Shown here: positions 1-6,177 of the stretch, piece after piece | Layout of the letters: every line of letters begins with the position of its first letter | Position numbering within the stretch: the stretch's first letter is position 1 | Source of the DNA: Actinomycetes bacterium | Lineage (GTDB): Bacteria > Actinomycetota > Acidimicrobiia > Acidimicrobiales > RAAP-2 | NCBI GenBank assembly: GCA_021849765.1 | Contig: JAJZSM010000076.1 | Span: 1-7,094 of the forward strand | Direction of reading: 5' to 3' | Length of the DNA: 7,094 nt | Position numbers and translations under genes: made by a program | Notes under the pieces: model-generated | Database searches by the model: none | What the model was told of the DNA's origin: nothing | Seen by the model: only the letters and a program-made list of their open reading frames with translations

Positions 1-717
1 TGTAAGTAGTCCCCTGGTGAGTGCCACGCGAGGGATGACCACCGCGCCACCGAACCGCGCGTCGTCGACACCCCACAGGTGCACCGGTCCGCCGTCGCAC
101 CACGCCAACGTATCATCACGCACGATCACGTCGGCGTGGTGGTGCGTGGCGGGCGACGCACCCGCCGCCAGTGCCAGCGCGATCAACGGCCACGATGGCG
201 ATGTCACGTCGCGGGCGTCGACGGCGTTGGCCCGAGCGAGCCGTAACGTCGCCTCAGCCACGAAATCCAGGTTCGGGGCAATCGCCCACACCTCTCGACG
301 GTCCACCCCTCGATCGGGGACTTTGAGACCAGGTGCAACCTCGTAGACCGTGGGCGTGCGCGTGAGATAGGCGTGGCGAACCGCGCGCAGGGTGTTCGGG
401 CTCTTCAACGACGCCTCGTCTAGTGCGATGTGTTCGGCGTCTGCCCACGGCGAAGGGACCTCGACGCCGGGGGTGAGTAGTACCGAGCGCCCGAGCACGG
501 ACGGCCCGGCCAACGTGGACCAGCGGTCTCGCGACGTCGTCGGTCGAACTCGGTCCACACCTAGCTGGGAAGGCCGCTCGACGTCGCTCACGTCCGCCCA
601 CCACCGACGTTCGAGCACGGCACGTATCGCGCCGCACGTTTGCAGTGGTTTAACACCCCAGCATCTTGCCCCATCGGTGTCGCACGCGACGAACCGCGCC
701 TTCGGTACCCGGGACAA
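1..717 (-). CDS. Uncharacterised protein, N-terminal part, possibly UvrD-like helicase N-domain (3' end off window)
   Basis: Reading the minus strand from 717 to 1 gives 239 uninterrupted codons. The reading frame stays open upstream to a stop at 781-783, with no ATG in the open stretch. I chose the TTG at 715-717 because coherent protein begins right after it (SRVPKARFVACDTDGARCWG); in-frame GTG codons further in would remove this stretch. The GGGAAG before the TTG is only 3 nt away, so the start is weakly supported. Visible features are Cys near residues 12, 18 and 26, an LERRWWADV segment, ALDEASLKSP, a long helical ATLRLARANAVDARD stretch, and a DTLAWCDGGPV turn near the left edge. No catalytic motif lies in the part seen. 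The order of segments reminds me of the N-terminal domain of some actinobacterial UvrD/PcrA-like helicases, but that is memory, and the helicase motifs would lie off the window. Coding is likely; identity is uncertain. Confidence 0.72.
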   Translation of the reverse strand, partial: MSRVPKARFVACDTDGARCWGVKPLQTCGAIRAVLERRWWADVSDVERPSQLGVDRVRPTTSRDRWSTLAGPSVLGRSVLLTPGVEVPSPWADAEHIALDEASLKSPNTLRAVRHAYLTRTPTVYEVAPGLKVPDRGVDRREVWAIAPNLDFVAEATLRLARANAVDARDVTSPSWPLIALALAAGASPATHHHADVIVRDDTLAWCDGGPVHLWGVDDARFGGAVVIPRVALTRGLLT

Positions 718-781
718 CGACTTCCCGAGTCGGGGACGAAAAGGGCGACTGAGCGAGCTCGACCGAGACGACGGGGCAGAT

Positions 782-801
782 CACCGCACCGCACCGCACC
801 G
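782..801. repeat. (CACCG)4 tandem repeat
   Basis: Four exact copies of CACCG lie in the divergent intergenic region, just upstream of the open frame of the minus-strand gene. It is a short low-complexity tract. No function can be assigned, although its place between divergent genes puts it in promoter space. Confidence 0.8.
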
Positions 802-882
802 CGAGCGTCGTGGACTAACCCACACTGCGCCAACGCCCATCCGCTCACCGGTAGCGGTGCATCGACGTGGGTGCTCGCTCAT

Positions 883-907
883 TCACTGCAGTGACGACTC
901 ATAGACT
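883..907 (+). promoter_or_regulatory. Candidate promoter -10 with adjoining 12-bp palindrome
   Basis: TCACTGCAGTGA (883-894) is a perfect palindrome. Eight bases further on is TAGACT (902-907), which fits the actinobacterial TANNNT -10 pattern and sits about 40 nt before the GTG of the acetyltransferase gene. No good -35 hexamer is visible at 17-18 nt spacing. A regulator bound to the palindrome would overlap the polymerase site. One or two 12-bp palindromes are expected by chance in 7 kb, so the operator role is speculative. Confidence 0.3.
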
Positions 908-945
908 CGGGGCACCATTGCGTCGTCACCTCAGACAGGAGAACC

Positions 946-1488
946 GTGGACAGGAGTCAGTGGATAGCGACCAAGACCACCGAGTCACGCGCCCTCTTCG
1001 AACGTGTCAAGGTCGCAACCCGACTCTCGTCAATGTTGGACACCTGTTCATTGGACGACCCTGAAGCAATTACGAGGATCGTCGAGGAACTCATTGGCAA
1101 GACCGTGGGCGACGGTTTCACGCTGATCCCCCCCTTCTACTCGGACTACGGCCTTAACATCAGCGTCGGTCGGGGCGTGTTCATCGGCTCGCAGTGCGCG
1201 TTCACCGGACACGCCGCCATCGATATCGCCGATGACGTGATGTTCGCCCACAAAGTAAACCTGGTCACCGCGGGACACCCCGTAGAGCCAGACCAGCGAC
1301 GCGACTACATCACCGCCGCTCCCATCACCATCAGTTCGAATGTCTGGATCGGAGCCGCCGCCACGATCCTGCCGGGCGTCACAATCGGAACTGGCGCCGT
1401 CGTCGCGGCGGGAGCCGTCGTGACTTCTGATGTGCCGCCGGCCTCGCTGGTGGCCGGCGTCCCGGCGAGGATTCTGCGACGACTGTGA
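946..1488 (+). CDS. Sugar O-acetyltransferase, LacA/Maa-type hexapeptide-repeat family
   Basis: This 180-residue cytoplasmic enzyme is predicted to move an acetyl group from acetyl-CoA to a sugar hydroxyl, as in galactoside and maltose O-acetyltransferases and NodL. The family PPF-x-x-DYG motif is at 62-69 (PPFYSDYG). Left-handed beta-helix hexapeptides follow from about 71 to 160. The presumed catalytic His is 111 in TAGHPVEP, and NVWIG (132-136) with LPGVTIG and AGAVVTSDVPP form the acetyl-CoA side. The C-terminal VAGVPARILRRL is the usual family ending. The N-terminal helical domain is a little shorter than in E. coli LacA and Maa. The GTG start at 946 follows AGGAG (937-941) at a short 4-nt spacing. 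The gene stands alone, divergent from the left-edge gene, with no glycan operon around it, so the acceptor cannot be predicted. The family call is firm; the substrate is not. Confidence 0.93.
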   Translation: MDRSQWIATKTTESRALFERVKVATRLSSMLDTCSLDDPEAITRIVEELIGKTVGDGFTLIPPFYSDYGLNISVGRGVFIGSQCAFTGHAAIDIADDVMFAHKVNLVTAGHPVEPDQRRDYITAAPITISSNVWIGAAATILPGVTIGTGAVVAAGAVVTSDVPPASLVAGVPARILRRL

Positions 1489-1540
1489 CAGAGGTGTCGT
1501 CGTGATCGACGCGCCGCGGTCCAGGCGATTGCGCTCCGCA

Positions 1541-1580
1541 GCATCCGGTGCGCGATGCAGTCGCATCGCGCACCGGATGC
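1541..1580 (+). terminator. Perfect 18-bp inverted repeat, probable terminator hairpin
   Basis: The left arm GCATCCGGTGCGCGATGC (1541-1558) and its exact reverse complement (1563-1580) are separated by the tetraloop AGTC. It begins 52 nt after the acetyltransferase stop codon. No run of T follows, so it is not a canonical intrinsic terminator, but strong hairpins without a U tract are common gene ends in high-GC actinobacteria. It could equally be a transcript-stabilising end, a dyad protein-binding site or a dispersed palindromic element. The structure is certain; the role is inferred. Confidence 0.5.
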
Positions 1581-1772
1581 CCTTGAGACCGCGTTCGCCA
1601 CACCTTGACTAGTTGCACCTGCTTGCAACCGATCCGTTCCGCGAAGTCGCACACGCGATCACCGGGCCCACACGTGCGTTGTTCGCGCCCAGGACGTGCA
1701 CGGCCGCAGACGGGTTGACCCAGATCACAGCCGGTATCGGCCACGGGCGGCTTCATCTCAATCCCCGCCCCG

Positions 1773-1778
1773 TAGGTT
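1773..1778 (+). promoter_or_regulatory. Candidate -10 box TAGGTT for the acidic protein gene
   Basis: TAGGTT matches TANNNT and would start transcription near 1785, giving a leader of about 36 nt that includes the strong ribosome binding site at 1807-1813. No convincing -35 hexamer is present. A TTGACC at 1715-1720 is too far upstream to pair with it. Confidence 0.3.
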
Positions 1779-1806
1779 GGCTCTAGCGGGCACCACGCGA
1801 TGTCCG

Positions 1807-1813
1807 AAGGGAG
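1807..1813 (+). promoter_or_regulatory. Ribosome binding site AAGGGAG deciding the 1821 start
   Basis: AAGGGAG lies 7 nt before the ATG at 1821. An in-frame ATG at 1800 would place this purine-rich sequence inside the gene and has no such site of its own, so 1821 is preferred. Confidence 0.75.
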
Positions 1814-1820
1814 AAACGAT

Positions 1821-2297
1821 ATGGAAATCATTCGGAACCCCGACGGGAGCCTGGTCGTACCAATTCCAGAGACACGGCACCACGACGGCGACGATGTACC
1901 CGAGCAGACTTCCAGCGATGGGGCTGGCGACGCCGGCGCACCGACGACTCGAGTCCTGCACCCCGGTGAGGGCGGTTACAACGAGGCACTCACTGAATGG
2001 GACTTGCAGCAGAATCCCGATCGCGAGCCCGTCGTCTCCACGGCGAGCGGTCGCGAGGAGGCGATGCGTGTCGTCCACGCGGTCGGCGAGTCCCCCGATC
2101 ACGACGTCATTGCTGCACTCGCGCACGTGACCGACGCCGAGGCAACTGGCGAGGCGTTGCGTTACGTGCTCGTGGGCGGAACACACTCCGTCGAGGCGTT
2201 CGCCAGCGAGGTGGCCGAGGCCGAGGGGGGCGAACCACTCCCGGCCCACAAGATGACCAAGATCATCGGCGAGGTACTCGCAGAACTCGATAAGTAA
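1821..2297 (+). CDS. Acidic protein of unknown function (158 aa)
   Basis: I do not recognise this protein. It starts at ATG 1821 behind AAGGGAG. Three parts are visible: a short hydrophobic strand-like start (EIIRNPDGSLVVPIPE, 2-17); a disordered linker rich in Asp, Gly and Ser (about 20-45); and a region from about 46 to the end containing VLHPGEGGYNEALTEWDLQQNP and then mostly helix (about 77-158), ending in MTKIIGEVLAELDK. It is strongly acidic, has no Cys, and has no signal peptide or membrane segment, so it is probably cytoplasmic. No catalytic motif is evident. The end converges on the acetyltransferase gene at 2434, leaving 136 nt without an obvious terminator. It appears to be a single-gene unit. 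Good codon structure and a strong ribosome binding site support a real gene. Confidence 0.8.
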   Translation: MEIIRNPDGSLVVPIPETRHHDGDDVPEQTSSDGAGDAGAPTTRVLHPGEGGYNEALTEWDLQQNPDREPVVSTASGREEAMRVVHAVGESPDHDVIAALAHVTDAEATGEALRYVLVGGTHSVEAFASEVAEAEGGEPLPAHKMTKIIGEVLAELDK

Positions 2298-2433
2298 TCG
2301 ACGAGCGACGCCAGTAACCGATAGTCAAAACGGACGTGGTATCAATCGCGGGAACGCGGTCGTGCAGCCGAGTTCGTCGATTTATCTGACGACGTCGGCC
2401 GCGTCACCGCCTCAGCCTCACCTACGTTGCGTC

Positions 2434-3003
2434 TCACGCCATACCAGGGTCCGCCAGCGATTCCCAGTCTCGCCTGATTAAACCGAACACCCACGAGTCC
2501 GAGACCTCACCGTCCACGACGCAGTCTTCGCGTAGTGTCCCTTCGCGCACGAAGCCCAGCTTCTCGAGCACGCGCGCCGAAGCAACGTTGCGCGTATCGG
2601 CCTCCGCCTGGACCCGGTTGAGCGCCAGCGCGCTGAATCCCCACCGCAGCAGCGCCCGTCCCGCCTCGGTCGCGTAACCGCGACCCCACGTCGCGGCATC
2701 GAAGCAGTAGCCCATCGACTCGCTGCGGTACTCGGGGTTCCACCGCGTCAAGGCGCACCAGCCGATGAACGCACCGTCCGAGCGGCGCTCCACCGCCAGG
2801 CGCGTCCCGCTACCCGACTCGGCGATCTGCCGGCACGCCGCGATGAACTGCGTCGCGCGTGTCGCCTCACGCCAGGGCGGCGCGTCCCAGTAACGCATGA
2901 CGCGAGCGTTGCTGTGTAGTGCGAACAGGGCGTTCGCGTCGCTGTCCTCGAAGGGACGAAGTCGCAGGCGGTCCGTTTCCAACGTGGGGGCTGGCACAGT
3001 CAC
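2434..3003 (-). CDS. RimJ/RimL-type GNAT N-acetyltransferase
   Basis: This 189-residue GNAT protein transfers acetyl from acetyl-CoA to an amino group; relatives modify ribosomal protein N-termini or small molecules. It opens with the family hallmark LETDRLRLRPFEDSDA (9-23). The acetyl-CoA pyrophosphate-binding loop is WGRGYATEA (106-114). The C-terminal signature NVASARVLEKLGFVREGTLRED (139-160) is typical of the RimJ/RimL group. I chose the GTG at 3003 because the family starts only a few residues before LETDRL. A GTG at 2997 is equally possible, while a TTG at 3063 would add 20 atypical residues. TACGGT at -13 to -8 from the 3003 GTG (plus-strand 3011-3016) suggests a leaderless transcript. 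The gene is divergent from the HAD hydrolase gene. The substrate cannot be predicted from the sequence. Confidence 0.92.
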   Translation of the reverse strand: MTVPAPTLETDRLRLRPFEDSDANALFALHSNARVMRYWDAPPWREATRATQFIAACRQIAESGSGTRLAVERRSDGAFIGWCALTRWNPEYRSESMGYCFDAATWGRGYATEAGRALLRWGFSALALNRVQAEADTRNVASARVLEKLGFVREGTLREDCVVDGEVSDSWVFGLIRRDWESLADPGMA

Positions 3004-3010
3004 GCGACTG

Positions 3011-3016
3011 ACCGTA
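3011..3016 (-). promoter_or_regulatory. Candidate leaderless -10 box for the GNAT gene
   Basis: On the minus strand TACGGT fits TANNNT and ends 7 nt before the GTG at 3003, the distance expected if transcription starts at the start codon itself. No strong Shine-Dalgarno sequence is present, which agrees. No clear -35 is visible. Confidence 0.35.
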
Positions 3017-3100
3017 CCCCGAGCGAGAGTCGCCACGCTCGGCGCTCCGCAGGTACGCCACAAGCGTCACGCGCGGTGTCGTCGGCGACCATCGCTCTGG

Positions 3101-3127
3101 TACCGTGCACGGTTGACCGGGTTGACA
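3101..3127 (+). promoter_or_regulatory. Palindrome and GGTTGAC direct repeats upstream of the HAD gene
   Basis: ACCGTGCACGGT (3102-3113) is a perfect palindrome overlapping TACCGT (3101-3106), a possible -10 box. It runs into two GGTTGAC copies (3111-3117 and 3120-3126) spaced 9 nt apart; the second gives a perfect TTGACA at 3122-3127, but no -10 follows it at the right distance. The cluster could be an operator for the HAD gene. Function is inferred and weak. Confidence 0.3.
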
Positions 3128-3156
3128 GTCACCGTCCCACTCGCCCAAGGTGCACC

Positions 3157-3876
3157 ATGAACCTCAACGAATTCGACGCCCTCAGTTTCGACTGTTACGG
3201 AACGCTCATCGACTGGGAGACGGGCATGGCGGTCGTCCTACGTCGCTGGGCCGATGAACACGGTGTCGCCATGACCGACGAGGAGTTACTCAATGCGTAC
3301 GCCAGTCACGAGGCGACTGGCGAAGCCGCCCACCCCGCGGACCTCTACCCCGATATTCTCGCTCGCGCCATGCGAGATCTGGGTCACCAACTCGCCGTGC
3401 CGGTGAGTGACGCCGAAGCGAGGGCGCTCGCGGACTCGGTACCCGACTGGCCGGCGTTCGATGACTCGGCGGCGGCACTCGCTCGACTCGCGTCTCACTA
3501 CCGTCTCATCATCCTCTCCAACGTCGACCGCGCGTCCTTCGCCAGGTCGAACGATCGATTGGGTGTCACCTTCACCAGCATCATCACCGCACAGGACGTC
3601 GGATCGTACAAACCGTCACCGCGGAACTTCGAGGCACTCGACGAGGAGCGCCGACGGCTGGGAATTGGGGCCGGTCGGTTACTGCACGTCGCACAGAGTC
3701 TCTTTCATGACCACGTGCCCGCCCAGGCGGCTGGGCTCCCCACGGCATGGATTAACCGGCGTCACGCCACACCGGGCTGGGGCGCGACACCCGCGCCGTC
3801 GTTAGCCGTCACCCCAAGCTGGACCTTCACGTCGATGGCGGCGTTCGCGGACGCTTGCGACCTCGCCGCCACATGA
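3157..3876 (+). CDS. HAD-superfamily hydrolase, haloacid dehalogenase type II-like
   Basis: This 239-residue cytoplasmic HAD hydrolase has all four core motifs. Motif I is FDCYGTLID with nucleophile Asp12; this lacks the second Asp usual in HAD phosphatases and is typical of the L-2-haloacid dehalogenase subgroup. Motif II is ILSNVD with Ser121, and motif III is SYKPSP with Lys152. Motif IV is HVAQSLFHDHVPAQAAGLPTAWINR (178-202) with Asp185. A helical cap lies between about 20 and 105. True dehalogenases have an SSNxxD motif where this protein has AQSLFHD, so haloacid dehalogenation is doubtful; the substrate may be a different phosphate or halide ester. The ATG at 3157 follows AAGG at about 6 nt and begins directly with MNLNEFDALSFD, as expected, so a GTG at 3076 is not needed. 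It is divergent from the GNAT gene and forms no evident operon. Confidence 0.9.
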   Translation: MNLNEFDALSFDCYGTLIDWETGMAVVLRRWADEHGVAMTDEELLNAYASHEATGEAAHPADLYPDILARAMRDLGHQLAVPVSDAEARALADSVPDWPAFDDSAAALARLASHYRLIILSNVDRASFARSNDRLGVTFTSIITAQDVGSYKPSPRNFEALDEERRRLGIGAGRLLHVAQSLFHDHVPAQAAGLPTAWINRRHATPGWGATPAPSLAVTPSWTFTSMAAFADACDLAAT

Positions 3877-4077
3877 CGACGGGCCCCAACGGCCGCGCGG
3901 GCGAAGGACCCGGAACGTGGAGTGCGACAACGGACCACTCAACCGGTGTCCCCTCGCGCTGACCACGTGGCATACGACGTCCAAGACCGGACCACGGGAT
4001 CTGTGCGCTGGCCGTTCACCGCTCGCCCAGTTGACGTCGCCGTTTGACCGGACGCGATCCATCGTCGGCCACGTCTC

Positions 4078-4083
4078 TAGGAT
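4078..4083 (+). promoter_or_regulatory. Leaderless -10 box TAGGAT for the lipoprotein operon
   Basis: TAGGAT occupies exactly -12 to -7 relative to the ATG at 4090, the position expected when the first transcribed base is the A of the start codon. There is no Shine-Dalgarno sequence in the 6 nt between, so leaderless translation is the simplest reading. TTGACC at 4044-4049 is too far upstream to be its -35. Confidence 0.55.
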
Positions 4084-4089
4084 GCGGAC

Positions 4090-5076
4090 ATGAAAGCCCT
4101 CGGGCTCGTTCGTATCGCGGGCGCCACGGTTGCATCCCTGGTGCTCAGTTCGTGTGGCACCGCGGCCCCGTCGGGCGGTGTTGTGCCCTGGTCGGCGCTG
4201 ACGGCCTCTCCGACGACCACCACGACGACGACCACGACCACGTTGGTCCCTGCGGCGCCGTGCCACTCGAGCCACTTGGAGACGCGCCTGGGCCGGGGTG
4301 GCGCGGGACTCGGTAACGAGCTCACGGTCGTCGTCTTCACCAACACCGGACCGTTGTGCCAGTTGAGCGGCTATCCCGACCTCGAAGGTCAGACGGGAAC
4401 ACGCCAGTGGCGACCACTTCGCGTTCGAAAGGACGGCACCTACTTCGGCGGTCTGAACGGAACCGATCTCGCCACGGGGCGAAGCGGCCTGCTACTCCTC
4501 GGGACGTCCGGGGGCTGCAACGCGCTGAACTCGCCGTCACAGTCGCAAAATCTCGCCAATGAGCGTCTGGCAACGTACAACACGATTCGCGTGCTGCTCC
4601 CCCACGGCGGCGGTGGCGCCGGCGTCACTGACGTCCACCTCGACGTCGCCTGCGGTCTCGACGAGAGCCAACTCGGTGTTCGACCCCCAACGCCAGGCGT
4701 CGTCGAACCGCGTCCCGGCAGTGTCGCGTCACTGACCGCGACGGCGTCGTTGCCGACCACATTGTCCGCCGGGACGACCCTCTCCTACGTGGTCACGCTG
4801 CACAATCCGACCGCGACCGAGGTCGCGTTCACGCCGTGTCCGAACTTCACCGAAGCGATATTCGTCGCACCAAACGTAAAAGGCGCAAAGCCCGAGGTAC
4901 GCACCTTCGCACTCAACTGCGCCCGGGCGGCACCCGTGGCGGCCCACGGATCGGAACGCTTCGCAATGAAGCTCGTGCTTCCACCATCTACCCAGGCGTC
5001 ACTCGCAAAGTTCGCCTGGTCACTAGACACAGGCAGTGGGCCGTACATCGGACGGGCTATCGAGGTCGAGCCATGA
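4090..5076 (+). CDS. Secreted lipoprotein with DUF4232-like domain
   Basis: This 328-residue protein is predicted to be lipid-anchored on the outer face of the membrane. Residues 1-21 form a lipoprotein signal peptide ending in LVLSSC, with the lipidated Cys at 22. A linker follows with ten consecutive Thr (42-51), typical of an extended wall-spanning spacer. A DUF4232-like domain runs from about 58 to 189, recognised by FTNTGPLCQLSGYPDL (83-98) and Cys58, 90, 143 and 188, which could form two disulfides. The C-terminal part (about 210-328) is a second beta-rich domain with GTTLSYVVTLHNPT and Cys250/Cys277. DUF4232 has no known biochemical activity, so the role is open; binding of a wall component or protein is plausible. 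The stop overlaps the next start as ATGA, indicating translational coupling. Transcription is probably leaderless from TAGGAT. The lipoprotein call is firm; the domain name is from pattern memory. Confidence 0.9.
   Translation: MKALGLVRIAGATVASLVLSSCGTAAPSGGVVPWSALTASPTTTTTTTTTTLVPAAPCHSSHLETRLGRGGAGLGNELTVVVFTNTGPLCQLSGYPDLEGQTGTRQWRPLRVRKDGTYFGGLNGTDLATGRSGLLLLGTSGGCNALNSPSQSQNLANERLATYNTIRVLLPHGGGGAGVTDVHLDVACGLDESQLGVRPPTPGVVEPRPGSVASLTATASLPTTLSAGTTLSYVVTLHNPTATEVAFTPCPNFTEAIFVAPNVKGAKPEVRTFALNCARAAPVAAHGSERFAMKLVLPPSTQASLAKFAWSLDTGSGPYIGRAIEVEP
4213..4242 (+). repeat. ACN codon repeat encoding ten threonines
   Basis: Ten consecutive ACG or ACC codons encode the Thr linker of the lipoprotein. 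The mix of two synonymous codons makes a simple slippage tract less likely, but whole-codon length variation between strains would be tolerated. Confidence 0.9.
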
Positions 5077-6086
5077 CACACGCCCAACTCGTGCGTCGAG
5101 TGACCGGAGCAGATCGGACACACGCTCGTCATGTCGGTGAGGTCAACGGTGCGAACGTGACGTCATCGATCGCGTCCGTGCGGCTCCCTCGACGAGCCAC
5201 GGCGATCTGGCTCGGCGCGGTGATGGCGATCACGGTGCTCGTGCCACTCGCCACCTCGCCTGGCGTCACCCAACGCGCCGGCGGGGCCACCATCCCGATT
5301 TGCGCACCGGCGCAGTTACAGACGATGGTCGTCTTCAACGGACCGGGCAACCCCGATGGGGACATCACAATCTCGAGCAACTCGCCGCGCGCGTGCGCGC
5401 TGTCTGGCCGTCCAACGATCCGCCTCTTCACGTCGTCGCGGCGCCCGCTCGCGTTCACCGAGACGCCCTACCGCTGGTCACCGTCGCTCCCGATTCCGTC
5501 GGGTCCCATCGTCATGTCACCGAACCAACCGTGGGCCATCGTCGAGATGCGCTGGTGCGGCTTCTCGCCCGCGCCGCGTCGCATGGCCCTCTCGTTCCGC
5601 GGGTGGCAACACGCGCAATCGGTGGGGGCGTCGAGCTTCGCGTCCTCGTTCTTTCGCCCACCGAGCTGCGCCAACGGTTCGGCGAACCGTATCGCGCTCG
5701 ACGTCACTCGAAAACTCGGACCGAGAGGGATAGCCGGCCGCGTACCGGTAGTGCACGTCACCCCGGCGTCGAACCTGCACAGTGGCGAGACCGTGCTCGT
5801 GACGGTGCGGGGCTTTGACATTGGCGGGAAGTTCTTCATGTCCGAGTGTGCGACGGCGGCCGACGTCAACGAAGGCGGTTGCGGCAAGGAGCTCGCCGCC
5901 GAACCCTTTGGCGTCACCGACGTCACGGGCTCGGGCCGCATCACCTTCGTCGTATCGAGCCGTGCGGGGACACGACCCTATGACCCGAGCGATACCGTCG
6001 CGTGTCGACAAACCTGCGTGCTCGTAGCCACGGGCGGTCTTGGCAGCTCCTTCGCGATGGCGCCACTGCGCTTCGTTAAACCGTAA
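5073..6086 (+). CDS. Exported protein: DUF4232-like domain fused to neocarzinostatin-like domain
   Basis: This 337-residue exported protein begins at ATG 5073, inside ATGA with the upstream stop, behind GAGG (5062-5065) at 7 nt. A long basic N-region precedes a hydrophobic segment (about 43-61), giving a signal peptide or signal anchor; cleavage near 72 is possible. A DUF4232-like domain spans about 77-215 with Cys77, 108, 162 and 199. Residues 226-337 resemble the neocarzinostatin apoprotein family: VHVTPASNLHSGETVLVTVRG as the opening strands, Cys259/Cys270 and Cys311/Cys315, then LVATGGLGSSFAMAPLRF as the closing strands. Neocarzinostatin has disulfides C37-C47 and C88-C93, almost the same spacing. 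That family binds enediyne chromophores in antibiotic producers, but no enediyne gene is nearby, so the fold is probably used for another ligand or purely structurally. A GTG at 5157 would shorten the N-region but lacks a well-placed ribosome binding site. Confidence 0.88.
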   Translation: MTHAQLVRRVTGADRTHARHVGEVNGANVTSSIASVRLPRRATAIWLGAVMAITVLVPLATSPGVTQRAGGATIPICAPAQLQTMVVFNGPGNPDGDITISSNSPRACALSGRPTIRLFTSSRRPLAFTETPYRWSPSLPIPSGPIVMSPNQPWAIVEMRWCGFSPAPRRMALSFRGWQHAQSVGASSFASSFFRPPSCANGSANRIALDVTRKLGPRGIAGRVPVVHVTPASNLHSGETVLVTVRGFDIGGKFFMSECATAADVNEGGCGKELAAEPFGVTDVTGSGRITFVVSSRAGTRPYDPSDTVACRQTCVLVATGGLGSSFAMAPLRFVKP

Positions 6087-6177
6087 CGTCGACGATCGGA
6101 CGGTACCGCGCAGCCGATGTTGCAGTGATACACCACGTCGTCGCGATAGGTCTCGTCGTGCAGTACCGGGCGGACTG

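Larger units (their letters stand above)
1489..1820. other. 332-nt gap between same-strand genes
   Basis: This stretch holds the perfect inverted repeat at 1541-1580, a small GTTGCA/TGCAAC hairpin (1612-1629, 6-nt loop) and a possible promoter just before the next gene. A plus-strand 57-codon frame from TTG 1613 to the stop at 1784-1786 exists but has no ribosome binding site, and I do not call it a gene. Other frames crossing the region on either strand read as non-coding. Confidence 0.6.

Noticed and set aside
254..637. A 127-codon minus-strand frame starting with ATG
   Set aside because: Arg-rich and in a different frame from the better coding stretch that occupies the same strand from 717 to 1.
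1477..1502. 7-bp inverted repeat CGACGAC/GTCGTCG spanning the acetyltransferase stop codon
   Set aside because: Short stem with a 12-nt loop, built from CGA/TCG repeats common in this DNA.
1613..1786. A 57-codon plus-strand frame from TTG between the acetyltransferase and the acidic protein gene
   Set aside because: It reads somewhat like protein but has no ribosome binding site, a poor start codon and no recognisable motif; it may be a chance frame or a remnant.
2298..2433. Possible bidirectional terminator between convergent genes
   Set aside because: Only stems of about 5 bp with long loops are visible, no better than background.
4836..5072. Upstream extension of the neocarzinostatin-like gene to an earlier start
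   Set aside because: It would overlap the lipoprotein gene by 240 nt with Arg-rich sequence; ATG 5073 has a ribosome binding site and the ATGA overlap.
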